From Clostridium acidisoli DSM 12555 (GTDB lineage Bacteria > Bacillota > Clostridia > Clostridiales > Clostridiaceae), in contig NZ_FWXH01000021.1 in the NCBI RefSeq assembly GCF_900176305.1, positions 1 to 42,877 on the forward strand: a stretch of DNA of 42,877 bases, written 5' to 3'. The translations under genes and the position numbers were made by a program. Positions 17,495 to 26,468 of the stretch are shown in pieces. Numbering within the stretch: position 1 is the first letter of the stretch; every line of letters begins with the position of its first letter. Below the pieces are notes generated by a model, which had not been told where the DNA came from, did no database searches, and saw only the letters and a program-made list of their open reading frames with translations.

Positions 17495-18157
17495 TTAACA
17501 TTCATATTTAAAATCTGGTTCAGTTTGAATTGTATAGGCATTTCTAACTTGTCCAATCCAATCCATAAAGGATTCATTCCAAAAGGCAGAATTGAAGAAT
17601 TCGGCAATTGATTTCTCAGTGCTAATATCAACAACTATAATGTTTAGTGGCAAGGAATTTGCAGCATATATCCCACCAAAATTAGAATTTTGAGTAATGT
17701 TTTGACGGAAATTACGTTCAATCATAACCATAAGAGGAAGTCCATGTTGATAAGCCATAGCAGGCTCTATTTGAAGATATGGGCTGCTAACCCAAAAATT
17801 TTTGAAGGTTTCCACGTTGGAAGTAGCATTTAAAGCTATAGCTTTTTTTATATAAATACGATTAAAGGCAATAGAAATCATACCATAAGTGCTTAAAATC
17901 ATCCGCCTAATAGAAGTAAGGTTTGTTTCAGTATATTGATCTGTAGTTCCAAGGGTTCTTGGAAAAAGTAAATTTAATTTCAACATTTTTATAATTTCAG
18001 AAAGAAATTTAACTTGTAATTTGTTATAAGGTGTGGCATAACTTAGAAATATAGGTATTTTATACAAAGGGTTGCTTGTATCCTCAACTATTCTTAAAGT
18101 AGTATTGAAAATTTCAGTATTAAAAGAAGCAGCCTTTTCATTAAGCGTATATTTCAT
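17495..18157 (-). CDS. Putative TIR-like domain protein (220 aa)
   Basis: Not a family I can name with certainty. I start at the ATG at 18157, since AAGGAGGT sits 8 bases upstream; the longer reading from 18208 has no such site. Residues 34-41 (IPIFLSYA) look like the first strand of a TIR/SEFIR domain. They are followed by a helix (46-60), a strand-helix pair ending ILSTYGMISIAF (87-98), and E131 in QIEPAMAYQHGLP. The last pattern matches the place of the catalytic Glu in TIR NADases (W/x-x-x-E-x-x-x-A-x-x-x-G-x-P). No transmembrane segment is seen. The gene is monocistronic. A nucleoside 2-deoxyribosyltransferase-like fold is the main alternative. Confidence 0.5.
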   Translation of the reverse strand: MKYTLNEKAASFNTEIFNTTLRIVEDTSNPLYKIPIFLSYATPYNKLQVKFLSEIIKMLKLNLLFPRTLGTTDQYTETNLTSIRRMILSTYGMISIAFNRIYIKKAIALNATSNVETFKNFWVSSPYLQIEPAMAYQHGLPLMVMIERNFRQNITQNSNFGGIYAANSLPLNIIVVDISTEKSIAEFFNSAFWNESFMDWIGQVRNAYTIQTEPDFKYEC

Positions 18158-18265
18158 AATTACAACCTCCTTGAATATATTATATGGGACAATATATGAA
18201 ATGTGCATAAAGAATTGTATTGTATAAAAATTATTAAAAAATGAGCAAAATAAAATATTTATCTA

Positions 18266-18293
18266 TTGATTAAAATGGAAAACATGCTATAAT
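18266..18293 (+). promoter_or_regulatory. Promoter of the NfeD-flotillin operon
   Basis: TTGATT at 18266-18271, 16 bases, TATAAT at 18288-18293. It is a sigma-A-type site, unlike the sigma-W control known for yuaF-floT in Bacillus subtilis. Confidence 0.7.
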
Positions 18294-18364
18294 AATCTAT
18301 ATCATATAAAAAGTTATTTAATACCACATAAAGTGAAGACTAAGGAGGTGAATAAATTAATATT

Positions 18365-18928
18365 ATGGAACATGCATATATCATTTTGTTTTTGGTAGGA
18401 GTCATATACACTGTTATTACATTTTTGATAGGAGGTATATTTGATATTGCACATATTGGAGGGGATATTACAGCACATATAGGCGGACATATTGATGGAA
18501 ATAGTGGCGGCGAAGGGATAATTTCTCCTTTGAAGCCTATAACTATTATGTCATTTATTACTGTATTTGGCGGAATAGGTATTATTGGAACTCACTACAA
18601 ATTAAATGCAGTAATTATATTCATTGGAGCTTTTGCATTAGCTGCTTTAATCTCATTTTCACTATATAGGTTTATAATTGTTCCTTTAACTAAGGCACAA
18701 AATACTAGTGCAGTTTCTCAGGAAGAGTTAATAGGAATGAGAGCCATAGTTATATCTCCAATTATTGATAATGGCTTTGGAACCATATCTTATATAGTTA
18801 ATGGAAGTAAGTATAATGCACCTGCACAGCATGTTTCTAAAAAATCAGTAAAACAAGGGGAAGAAGTTATAATTTATGCAATTACAAATAACATTTTTTA
18901 TGTGGAACCATTGAACGACCAGGATTAA
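18365..18928 (+). CDS. NfeD-like membrane protein (YuaF type)
   Basis: A 187-aa membrane protein. An N-terminal helix (about residues 5-25) is followed by a Gly/His-rich stretch with repeated AHIGG motifs, then two helices (about 58-75 and 82-105) and a soluble C-terminal beta domain (about 120-185) matching the OB-fold NfeD module. In Bacillus, YuaF is encoded with flotillin and affects membrane fluidity. Here flotillin follows after 40 bases, which strongly supports the call. AAGGAGGTG is about 14 bases before the ATG, a little far. The truncated NfeD form lacks the protease domain of long NfeD proteins. Confidence 0.8.
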   Translation: MEHAYIILFLVGVIYTVITFLIGGIFDIAHIGGDITAHIGGHIDGNSGGEGIISPLKPITIMSFITVFGGIGIIGTHYKLNAVIIFIGAFALAALISFSLYRFIIVPLTKAQNTSAVSQEELIGMRAIVISPIIDNGFGTISYIVNGSKYNAPAQHVSKKSVKQGEEVIIYAITNNIFYVEPLNDQD

Positions 18929-18968
18929 ATGAGGGCTAAAATAAAAAAACAAAGGGAGTTGTATTGTT

Positions 18969-20441
18969 ATGATAGAAATTTCAACATTTATTATACCTGC
19001 TATTATTGTAGTAGTTTTGTTATTATTGATTTTTGGAGTTTTTTCCATGTGGAAAAGGGTTCCTCAAGACAAAGCTATAATTGTTACAGGTCTTAAAAAA
19101 AGAGTTATCACTGGTGGCGGTGGTTTTGTAATTCCATTATTCGAAAGAACAGACAAGATTTCTTTAGAAAACATGGAAATTGAAATTCGTATTGATGGTG
19201 CTTTAACTGGCCAAGGAGTAGGAATTACTGCTGATGGAGTTGCTGTAGTAAAGGTAAAATCAGATACAAATTCAATATTATCAGCAGCTGAACAGTTTAA
19301 TACTTCTAATGGAATGCAGCATACACTTGAAGTCATTCAGCATACAACAAAAAATGTTCTTGAAGGCAAACTTCGTGAAATTGTTTCTAAGATGACAATA
19401 GAGGAAATTTATAAAGATAGAGAAACATTTGCTTCACATGTCCAAGAGGTTGCAGCAGTAGATTTAGCTCAACTAGGATTAGAGCTTAAGGTATTAACAA
19501 TTAAAGATATTTCAGATAGAAATGGATATTTAGAAGCACTTGGTAAACCAAGAATAGCTGCAGTAAAAAGAGATGCACAAATTGCTGAAGCAGAGGCAGC
19601 AAAGGAAACTAAGATTAAGACAGCAGAATCAGTTCGATTAGGTGAAGCTGCTAAGCTTTTATCTGAAACACAAATCTCAGAATCTGAAAAAGATAAGGAA
19701 TTAAAGGTACAGGCCTATAGGCTAGAACAAGAAAAAGCAAAAGCAACATCAGATTTAGCTTATGAAATTGAAGCTAATAAGGCTAAAAAAGAGGTTACAG
19801 AAACTCAAGTTCAAGTTGAAATTACAAGAAAACAAAAAGAAAAAGAACTTGCGGAAGCAACACTCCAAGTTGAAATAACTAGGAAGGAAAAAGAAATTGA
19901 AATTGCTGAAAAAGAGGCATTAAGAAAAGAAAGAGAACTTGAGGCTACTGTTAAAAAAGAAGCAGAAGCTGATAATTACAAGCAAGTCAAGGAAGCGGAT
20001 GCAATTAAATACAAAGAAATTGCAGATGCTGAGGCAAGAGCTAGGTCAATAGAACTTGAAGGTAAAGCAAAATCAGAAGCATTAAGGCTTCAAGGTATGG
20101 CAGAAGTTGATATTATTAGAGAAAAAGGTAAAGCAGAAGCTGAAGCTATGATGAAAAAAGCAGAGGCATATAAACAATATAATGATGCAGCTATGAGCCA
20201 AATGATTATTGAAAAACTTCCTGAAATTGCAAAGGCTATTTCTGAACCTTTATCAAAAACAGAAAAGATTGTTATTGTTGATAGTGGTAGTGGAGAAGGA
20301 AAGGGAGCATCAAAGGTTACTGGTTATGTAACTGATATTATGGCGGGACTTCCTGAAATAGTTAATGCATTAACTGGAGTAAACATAATGGATTTATTAA
20401 AGAAGGCAGCGCCAAAAGATGGAGAAGACGTAGAAAAATAA
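18969..20441 (+). CDS. floT: Flotillin-like SPFH protein
   Basis: Scaffold of ordered membrane microdomains, 490 aa. An N-terminal hydrophobic segment (about residues 6-27) is followed by an SPFH/band-7 domain (about 35-200). A long coiled coil rich in E, K and A comes next (about 205-400, with AEAEAAKE and KEKE blocks), and then a short C-terminal region with GSGEG and two weakly hydrophobic stretches. Length and order match FloT/YuaG. Co-transcribed with the NfeD-like gene. AAAGGGAG precedes the ATG. Repeat fragment R3 starts only a few bases after the stop codon. Confidence 0.93.
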   Translation: MIEISTFIIPAIIVVVLLLLIFGVFSMWKRVPQDKAIIVTGLKKRVITGGGGFVIPLFERTDKISLENMEIEIRIDGALTGQGVGITADGVAVVKVKSDTNSILSAAEQFNTSNGMQHTLEVIQHTTKNVLEGKLREIVSKMTIEEIYKDRETFASHVQEVAAVDLAQLGLELKVLTIKDISDRNGYLEALGKPRIAAVKRDAQIAEAEAAKETKIKTAESVRLGEAAKLLSETQISESEKDKELKVQAYRLEQEKAKATSDLAYEIEANKAKKEVTETQVQVEITRKQKEKELAEATLQVEITRKEKEIEIAEKEALRKERELEATVKKEAEADNYKQVKEADAIKYKEIADAEARARSIELEGKAKSEALRLQGMAEVDIIREKGKAEAEAMMKKAEAYKQYNDAAMSQMIIEKLPEIAKAISEPLSKTEKIVIVDSGSGEGKGASKVTGYVTDIMAGLPEIVNALTGVNIMDLLKKAAPKDGEDVEK

Positions 20442-20445
20442 ACTA

Positions 20446-20533
20446 GGCTAAAGCCGTTAATTCTTTAATTTTGCCATCCTGGCAATCTTTCACCTTTTTA
20501 CTCACGCAGTAGAGTAAAAATCTTTAACAATTA
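20446..20533 (-). repeat. Fishbone repeat fragment R3 (subfamily B, half element)
   Basis: Reverse-complement match to the left arm of R2. Hairpin TTGCCA/TGGCAA, the word TCTTTCACC, hairpin TTTTTACTC/GAGTAAAAA and the word TCTTTAAC follow in order. Loops differ from R2 while the stems are kept. Only one arm is present, so it is a solo half, directly 3' of flotillin. Confidence 0.8.
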
Positions 20534-20591
20534 GAGAATTTATAAAGCATTTTTGCACATAATATATTTATTAAAAAATAAGGAGAATATT

Positions 20592-21761
20592 ATGTGCAGA
20601 AATGCTAAACTTTTACTTGTGGTTAGTTCACTGTTTGCTTTTTCAATGGGACTTTCCAATATATTTGTAAATATATTTTTTTGGAGAGAAACAAAAGATT
20701 TTATTGTAATAGCCTTGTATAATTTAATAATAAACATTACAACGCCAGTTACTTTTATATTGGCGGGGATGCTTTCAAAAAAGAAAAACGGAATTTGGTC
20801 TTTAAGGCTTGGTTTGTTAATATATGCCTTATTTTTTGCACTTATATTGTATATAGGCAATAGAGGAAATGTATATATATACTTATTAGGACTAATATCA
20901 GGAATAGCAGCAGGATTTTATTGGCTTCCGTTTAATGTTTTGTGCTTTGATTTTACTAGTGTAGACAATAGAGATACTTTTAATGGTTTAAATGGTGGAT
21001 TTTCAGGTGTTTCAACTATAATTGGACCAATTACTGCTGCATATATAATAAGTAGATTTACTGGACTTATAGGATATAGGATAGTTTTTGCAATGACTTG
21101 TGGAATATTTTTAATTCTGATATTAGTAAGTTCAATATTTAAATGTGAAAATTATTCTGATAAAATTGACTATAAAGTAGCTTTGGGAAATGGGAATGAA
21201 GATTGGAGAATAATAAGAAAATCAACATTTTTTTGGGGTTTTAGAGATTCTGTAATGGGTTTTTTAATAAACATAATTGCTATTGAGGTATTTAAAAAGG
21301 AGATTATATTAGGTGCCTTTGCGCTGGTTGCAGCACTTATAGTGTCAATTTCATATGTTCTTGTACAAAAAATAATAAAACCACCTTATAGAAAAAGTGC
21401 CATATTATTTGGAACTATAGGAGCTTTTATCTCAGTACTACCATTAGTTATAAAGATTAATTTTAATACATTGTTTGCATATGGTGTAATAGATTCATTT
21501 TGTCTGCCATTTTTCATGATACAATTATCTTCAGCTACTTTTAATATTATAGATGGACAACAGGATAAACATAGAAGAATTGAATACATGATTAATAGAG
21601 ATATAGTATTAAACGGTGGAAGAGCCATAAGTGTAAGTATATTAATAATATTGGTACTACTTTTTAAAAATATGTATATACTTAAGTTTTATTTAATGTT
21701 TTTAGGAGTGATACCATTGATTTCGGGACATTTTTTAAGAAGGGTAAAAAGAGTTTTATAA
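20592..21761 (+). CDS. Major facilitator superfamily membrane protein
   Basis: A 389-aa protein with about 11-12 hydrophobic helices. Family features are modest: SKKKNGIWSLRLG after helix 2 sits where MFS motif A would be but lacks the full G-x-x-x-D-R pattern. GFYWLPFNVLCFDF near residue 113 resembles the conserved region of YqgE/YttB-like uncharacterised MFS proteins. I choose ATG 20592 because AAGGAG lies just before it; the longer ORF from 20553 begins in non-coding repeat-flanking DNA. Substrate unknown. Its promoter would have to lie in or near repeat R3. Confidence 0.65.
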   Translation: MCRNAKLLLVVSSLFAFSMGLSNIFVNIFFWRETKDFIVIALYNLIINITTPVTFILAGMLSKKKNGIWSLRLGLLIYALFFALILYIGNRGNVYIYLLGLISGIAAGFYWLPFNVLCFDFTSVDNRDTFNGLNGGFSGVSTIIGPITAAYIISRFTGLIGYRIVFAMTCGIFLILILVSSIFKCENYSDKIDYKVALGNGNEDWRIIRKSTFFWGFRDSVMGFLINIIAIEVFKKEIILGAFALVAALIVSISYVLVQKIIKPPYRKSAILFGTIGAFISVLPLVIKINFNTLFAYGVIDSFCLPFFMIQLSSATFNIIDGQQDKHRRIEYMINRDIVLNGGRAISVSILIILVLLFKNMYILKFYLMFLGVIPLISGHFLRRVKRVL

Positions 21762-21794
21762 ATAACAAGTATGGATTATTTTATAATATGAAAA

Positions 21795-21842
21795 AATTGC
21801 CAGGTAAAAGGTTAAAAATCTTTAACCAATTACTTGACAATT
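21795..21842. repeat. Minimal fishbone-like hairpin R4, probable bidirectional terminator
   Basis: A nested hairpin: outer arms AATTGCCAGGTAA and TTACTTGACAATT (12 of 13 paired), then inner GGTTAAA/TTTAACC. The inner arms are the spacer word of repeat subfamily B. It lies between two convergent genes with A/T runs on both sides, so it could terminate both. Confidence 0.65.
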
Positions 21843-21869
21843 ATTTTATATTAAGTATTGAGTAAGAGG

Positions 21870-22973
21870 CTAATTGTTAGCAGGAGGAAGTCCTTTTAGT
21901 ATTCTATTAGTTTGGTCAGTTGTAAGGTCGTAATTTAAGAAATCTTTATAAAAAGTTTTTGTAATGCTAGCCATATTCATATTCTTGAATTTACTTGGGT
22001 AGAGGGTTTTTGCTGCCCATTGAAATTGAAGAGCTTCATCTGCCCCATATCTATCCCAGAGAAAAGCACCAGATGGATTAATATATATTTTTTTGTCTTG
22101 AATGGCTTTTACTTGAGACCACTGTGGATTAGAATATAAGTCATTAATATTTTTTACGGCACTTTTTGTATCAGTTAAGGTGTTACTACTTATAATTATT
22201 ACATCTGGATTCCATTTAATTATCTGCTCCATGGAAGCTTCTTTGTTATTTCCAGTTATTTCAGAAGCAGCGTTTATTCCACCAGCAGCTTTTATCCAAG
22301 AATCAATCATAGTATTACTTCCGTCAACAGTTATAGGTGAAAATGAAGTTAAATGAAGAACCTTTAATTTTTTATCCTCAGGGATTTTATCTGTAACAGC
22401 TTTAATTTTTTTTAAGTTATTGTCTAAATATGATATGTACTCAGAAGATTTTTTCTCTGCATCACTTCCTAGAACATCGCCAGTAAGTTTGAAGCATTGT
22501 TTTAAACTTTCATAATCAGTAAAGTTTAATTGTACAGCCGGTATTGCAAGTTCTTTAATTTTTGCAGCGGATTTTGAATTCAATGGTAGAAAGACAATAT
22601 CTGGTTTAGTTTTTAAAAGTTGTTCTGTGTCTACATCTTCATTTGTAAAGTCGACTAAAGCTTTATTCATATTTGGATTTACTACATACAACCAAGGCAT
22701 TGCTTTTTTAGAAAGAATGGTTGAAACTATTTTATTTCCATATCCAAGCATTGTTACAACTTCATTATGAGCTGGCCAGCCATCGGCTATTTTATTTATT
22801 TTTGATGGAATTTCAACCTTTTCACCAGCCGCATCAGTAATTATCTTTTTTTGTGTAGATTTTTGTTCAGTAGAATTACTTTGTGATTTAGCATTAGCAC
22901 TGTTTTGACATCCAGAAAATAATAAACTGATTGATAGAATAGATAAAATTATTATACTTATATGTTTTTTCAT
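21870..22973 (-). CDS. ABC transporter substrate-binding lipoprotein (iron-complex/cobalamin class)
   Basis: Extracellular binding protein of the FepB/BtuF helical-backbone class, 367 aa. A signal peptide with lipobox LFSGC places the lipid Cys at about residue 22; a Ser/Gln/Asn-rich linker follows. The body contains the family pattern ITDAAGEKVEIPSKINKIA (about 45-63) and IIKWNPDVIIISS (about 250). The ligand is uncertain: siderophore, heme, corrinoid or another metal complex. It is the last gene of the operon, after permease and ATPase. AGAAAG lies upstream, a weak ribosome site for a binding protein. Confidence 0.85.
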   Translation of the reverse strand: MKKHISIIILSILSISLLFSGCQNSANAKSQSNSTEQKSTQKKIITDAAGEKVEIPSKINKIADGWPAHNEVVTMLGYGNKIVSTILSKKAMPWLYVVNPNMNKALVDFTNEDVDTEQLLKTKPDIVFLPLNSKSAAKIKELAIPAVQLNFTDYESLKQCFKLTGDVLGSDAEKKSSEYISYLDNNLKKIKAVTDKIPEDKKLKVLHLTSFSPITVDGSNTMIDSWIKAAGGINAASEITGNNKEASMEQIIKWNPDVIIISSNTLTDTKSAVKNINDLYSNPQWSQVKAIQDKKIYINPSGAFLWDRYGADEALQFQWAAKTLYPSKFKNMNMASITKTFYKDFLNYDLTTDQTNRILKGLPPANN

Positions 22974-22999
22974 ACATTACACTTCTTTCTATATAAATA

Positions 23000-23779
23000 T
23001 TAATCAAGTAAAGGTACACAGGATTTAATTTTTTCTCCGTTATAATCTAGTGAGGTAATTTTTACATTTATTCCATAAGCAGATTTAAGATTTTCTTCGG
23101 TTACAATCTCATCTGCAGTTCCACTTTGAAAAGGTTTGTTTTTCTGCATTAATGCTACTTTACTAGAGCATAAAAATGCGTGATCTGGAAAATGTGATGT
23201 CATTATAATTCCAAGGCCATCTTTAGAAAGCTTATTTATTTGTGATAAAACTCTTATTTGATTTCCAAAATCAAGGTTTGATGTGGGCTCATCCATTACC
23301 AAGATTTTAGGCTTTTGAGTAAGAGCTCTAGCAATAAGTATCATTTGTCTTTCACCACCACTTATTTCAGTGTAAATTTTGTCTTTTAAGTAGCTTATTT
23401 TTAGTGCAGACATTGTTTCTTCCGCAATTTTTATATCAGTTTTTGAAGGTGAAGAAATGGTACTAAAGTGAGCAGTTCTACCCATTAATACAACGTCCAT
23501 AACTGTAAAAGGAAAAGGGGGATTGTGAACTTGAGGTACATAGGCAATTGCCATAGCAATTTTTTTTCTGTTCCAATTGCCTATATTTTCACCATCAATA
23601 GTTATCTCACCACGCTGTAATTTTAAAAAGCCAAGCATTGTCTTAAAAAAAGTTGTTTTTCCAACACCATTAGGACCAAGCAAGCATAAGATTTCGCTAG
23701 ATTTTATACTCAAAGATATATTTTCAATTATTGTTTTTGAACCATAACCACATGAAATATCTTTTGCTTCTAGTATCAT
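23000..23779 (-). CDS. ABC transporter ATP-binding protein (FecE/BtuD class)
   Basis: A 259-aa nucleotide-binding subunit. Walker A is GPNGVGKTT (about residues 35-43), the ABC signature is ISGGERQ (about 138-144), Walker B is ILVMDEPTSNLD (about 159-170) and the switch His is in MTSHFPD. The Y-V-P-Q Q-loop is at about 83-86. It powers import through the permease encoded just upstream, with which it shares a 4-base ATGA overlap. Confidence 0.92.
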   Translation of the reverse strand: MILEAKDISCGYGSKTIIENISLSIKSSEILCLLGPNGVGKTTFFKTMLGFLKLQRGEITIDGENIGNWNRKKIAMAIAYVPQVHNPPFPFTVMDVVLMGRTAHFSTISSPSKTDIKIAEETMSALKISYLKDKIYTEISGGERQMILIARALTQKPKILVMDEPTSNLDFGNQIRVLSQINKLSKDGLGIIMTSHFPDHAFLCSSKVALMQKNKPFQSGTADEIVTEENLKSAYGINVKITSLDYNGEKIKSCVPLLD

Positions 23780-24858
23780 ATCCAGCCCTTCTTTCCTTTT
23801 AAAAGTAAATAAATAAAAAATGGTGCACCTATTAAGGATGTAAGTATTCCCAGTGGAATTTCCATGGTAAAAAAACTTCGAGCAATATCATCTACTAACA
23901 ATAAATATATTCCTCCAACAATAAGTGAAGTTGGAATAAGAATCTTATAATTTGGACCTACAAGCATCCGTGATAGATGAGGAATTATAAGGCCTATCCA
24001 TCCTATTATCCCACCAACAGATACGGATACAGCTGTTATTAATGTAGAGCAAATTATGATTATAAACCTTATTTTTTTTGTGTTTATTCCTAAGGAAGAG
24101 GCTTCATCATCTCCGAAAGAGAGTGCGTTTAAATTCCATCTAAGAAGTACCAGTGGAATTGTTCCTATTAACATTGGTATTAGCATAAGTTCTGTATCCT
24201 TTACTGTTATTGCTGAAAGTCCACCCATAAGCCAAAAAGTTATTTCAGGGAGTTTGTTGTATGGATCACCAATATATTTTATTAAAGATATAAATGATGA
24301 GCATAGGGTAGAAATAATCATACCAGTAAGAACTAAACTTAGAATCGAACCTTCGCCATCACTTATTATTTTACTTATTGTGTAAGATAACATTACAGCG
24401 GCTAGTCCAAAACCAAAAGACATAAGCTGAATTTCAAAGGATTTTAATGAAAGTAGAATGGCTAAGGCTGCTCCTAGACCAGCACCTGCAGAAGCACCTA
24501 GTATATCAGGTGAAACCATAGGGTTTTTAAAAAGACCTTGATATGAAGAACCTGATATTGAAAGAGCAGCGCCAATCATTATGGCTGAAAAAATTCTTGG
24601 AAGACGTACTTTAAATAATACTGTAGCAGCTGTATTCCCATTTATATTTGTGCCTACAAGCCTTGAAAATAGAAGTTTTAAAGTTTCAATAATAGATATT
24701 GAATAGCCACCAATACTGAAGGAGATTAAAAAAGTAAGTATCAATATTATTATCAAAAATGTCAAAACATAAAATGGTTTTATTTTGTTATTTTCTAGCC
24801 TTAATTTAGGGAATATAATGGAACTGCTTTTCGAATTTAAGCTAATTTCTTTTTTCAC
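23776..24858 (-). CDS. ABC transporter permease (FecCD family)
   Basis: A 360-aa permease with about ten helices. It has RLPRIFSAIMIGAALSISG (about residues 88-106), GNPMVSPDILGAS-like KNPMVSPDILGASAG, and the coupling region GIIGWIGLIIPHLSRMLVGP (about 283-302), all typical of FecCD/BtuC permeases. First gene of a permease-ATPase-binding protein operon. One permease gene means the channel is probably a homodimer. AAGGAGG lies upstream of the ATG. A good minus-strand promoter lies about 55 bases before it. Confidence 0.92.
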   Translation of the reverse strand: MKKEISLNSKSSSIIFPKLRLENNKIKPFYVLTFLIIILILTFLISFSIGGYSISIIETLKLLFSRLVGTNINGNTAATVLFKVRLPRIFSAIMIGAALSISGSSYQGLFKNPMVSPDILGASAGAGLGAALAILLSLKSFEIQLMSFGFGLAAVMLSYTISKIISDGEGSILSLVLTGMIISTLCSSFISLIKYIGDPYNKLPEITFWLMGGLSAITVKDTELMLIPMLIGTIPLVLLRWNLNALSFGDDEASSLGINTKKIRFIIIICSTLITAVSVSVGGIIGWIGLIIPHLSRMLVGPNYKILIPTSLIVGGIYLLLVDDIARSFFTMEIPLGILTSLIGAPFFIYLLLKGKKGWI

Positions 24859-24913
24859 TGTGCATATTTACCTCCTTTCAACTTATAAATATTAATAAAC
24901 AGGTATTAAAGTT

Positions 24914-24942
24914 AGTATATTATTACAAAATTCATATGTCAA
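24914..24942 (-). promoter_or_regulatory. Promoter of the ABC importer operon
   Basis: On the minus strand TTGACA (24937-24942), 17 bases, TATACT (24914-24919). AT-rich sequence upstream includes GTTATCATTTTGTTAAT, which is only loosely Fur-box-like, so I do not call an operator. The remainder of the gap up to 25139 shows nothing else. Confidence 0.75.
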
Positions 24943-25139
24943 TGACAAATTAACAAAATGATAACATAATATATAAAAATGTATAAAGTAATCAAATAAA
25001 ACAATATTTTGTTATTAATATGATAATAAAATGTAAACATGTGTGGTGTTGTGATATTTGGTTATGTAATGTTAAGAAATTAGATAAAAAGTGTAATAAA
25101 ATTTATATAAATGATAAATGTATAATTATACATAAAAAT

Positions 25140-25194
25140 AGGATTAAAAGTTTTCCTTCATATCTTTAATAATATGAAAAACTTTTAATCCTAT
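25140..25194 (-). terminator. Terminator of the CaCA exchanger gene
   Basis: Long perfect arms AGGATTAAAAGTTTT (25140-25154) and AAAACTTTTAATCCT (25179-25193) enclose an inner CATAT/ATATG pair. On the minus strand the hairpin is followed by ATTTTTAT. Confidence 0.75.
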
Positions 25195-25245
25195 TAAATT
25201 TAATTATTATATATATGACATCTTGATACATAGGGGAATTTGAAA

Positions 25246-26241
25246 TTAACTCCTAATAATTATTATACCTACAATAAAAATAACATAAAAAATCGTATTT
25301 AAAGATAATTTTTTTGCAGAAATACAACCTCTTTTTAAGTTTATCCATATAGACATAATTGCAATAAATGTTATTATAGCAGAAAGTATGAGTGATTTAT
25401 CAAATATCCATGGAGTAAAGAAAATACCAAGTGCACTTGGTATTGTAGCCTGAATCATCATAGAACCGCTAATGTTTGCAAGAGCTAAATGTTCTTTTCC
25501 TTGTCTTACCCATATAAGTGCATTCAATATTTCTGGTAATTCTGTTGCCACGGGACTTAACAATAGTGATACCAAATGTGGAGCCATTCCAAGAGATATA
25601 CTTAAGGTTTCTAAATTATGTACAAATAATTGTGAGCCAACAAAAATTAAAATTAGTGCAAAAAGTGTTTGAAGTAATATCATTGATTTTGGGGGAGTTT
25701 TACTTTTTGAACAAAACTTTAGAGGTTCTAATTCATCTTGAACGGTTTCTGTTTCCGCACTCATCTCTCTATAAAAATAAAGAGCATATGCTGCTAAAAA
25801 CAAAAATCCAAGCCATGGCTTTATTGAAAAAGCTACGAGGCCTAACAAAACCTTAAAAGCAAAAATCCCCATGAACCAGACTTGATCTCTAGAGAGTCTA
25901 GCACTATTAACATTAATACAATTTCCGGATTTTCTTTTGCCACTAAACAATATTATACTTATTCCAACGATGGCATAAGCAAGAGTGCTTAGAACTAGAG
26001 GACCTCCAAGAGCAGCGCCAACGCCAATGTCCTTTTGACTTGAACTAGTTCCAAAAACTACAGCTATAAAAGTAACAATGCTTTCTGGAAGGGCAGTACC
26101 AAAGGCTGCAAGAATTGTTCCTACTGCATTTTGAGATATGTTGAATGCTTTTCCAACCCATTCAACTCCGTTTACAAACAGTTCGCTGCTAAAATATATT
26201 ATCAGCGCAGCTGCAAGCATAACCAAAAGTGATACAATCAT
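25246..26241 (-). CDS. CaCA-superfamily cation exchanger, candidate Mn2+ exporter
   Basis: YrbG-like cation/proton or cation/Na+ antiporter, 331 aa, about ten helices in two inverted halves. The two alpha-repeats are visible: AAFGTALPESIVT (about residues 45-57) and LSPVATELPEILNAL (about 225-239). These carry the acidic ion-binding Glu residues. The usual GTSLPE form is altered to GTALPE and ATELPE. The mRNA leader holds a yybP-ykoY-type riboswitch, so Mn2+ export is more likely than the Ca2+ export usually written for this family; that is inference from the leader. GGAGGAAA precedes the ATG. Confidence 0.85.
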   Translation of the reverse strand: MIVSLLVMLAAALIIYFSSELFVNGVEWVGKAFNISQNAVGTILAAFGTALPESIVTFIAVVFGTSSSQKDIGVGAALGGPLVLSTLAYAIVGISIILFSGKRKSGNCINVNSARLSRDQVWFMGIFAFKVLLGLVAFSIKPWLGFLFLAAYALYFYREMSAETETVQDELEPLKFCSKSKTPPKSMILLQTLFALILIFVGSQLFVHNLETLSISLGMAPHLVSLLLSPVATELPEILNALIWVRQGKEHLALANISGSMMIQATIPSALGIFFTPWIFDKSLILSAIITFIAIMSIWINLKRGCISAKKLSLNTIFYVIFIVGIIIIRS

Positions 26242-26318
26242 GTTTTTTCCTCCTAGGGGATGATGAAACTAATAAAAGTAATAACATCCGAAATGTGAAC
26301 CAACTTTATTTAATCAAT

Positions 26319-26366
26319 AAAAAAATAAAAGACCCTTGGCGTATTAGAAAAATACGCCAAAAGTCT
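26319..26366 (-). terminator. Riboswitch-controlled terminator
   Basis: Read on the minus strand, a 16-bp stem (arms at 26351-26366 and 26330-26345, all paired with two G-U) is followed by a U-rich tract (26319-26329). Its 5' arm contains the CTTTTG that also closes the aptamer, so aptamer and terminator exclude each other. Confidence 0.9.
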
Positions 26367-26440
26367 CGTTTCGCATTTTGCGGATACTGCCAGGCTTAAA
26401 GCCAATATGTTGACAATATCTAGTAAACTACTCCCTTTTG
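26358..26440 (-). promoter_or_regulatory. yybP-ykoY-type (Mn2+) riboswitch aptamer
   Basis: On the minus strand the leader has CAAAAGGGAGTAG, then TTGTCAAC, GGCTTTAAGCC, TATCCGC and AACGAGACTTTTG. These match the GGGGAGUAG start, the internal GUCA loop and the GAGACYUUU end of the yybP-ykoY class, known to sense Mn2+. The closing helix is CAAAAG (26435-26440) with CTTTTG (26358-26363). A bound metal would hold this helix, break the overlapping terminator and turn the exchanger gene on. Confidence 0.8.
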
Positions 26441-26468
26441 TCATTGATTAAAATATAACATTCATTCA

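Noticed and set aside
17495-18157. Thoeris or CBASS defence system around the TIR-like gene
   Set aside because: No ThsA, cyclase or other effector gene lies nearby, and the neighbours are housekeeping or transport genes.
24930-24990. Fur box in front of the ABC importer
   Set aside because: The sequence is AT-rich and only loosely matches GATAATGATAATCATTATC; many chance matches of this quality occur in such DNA.
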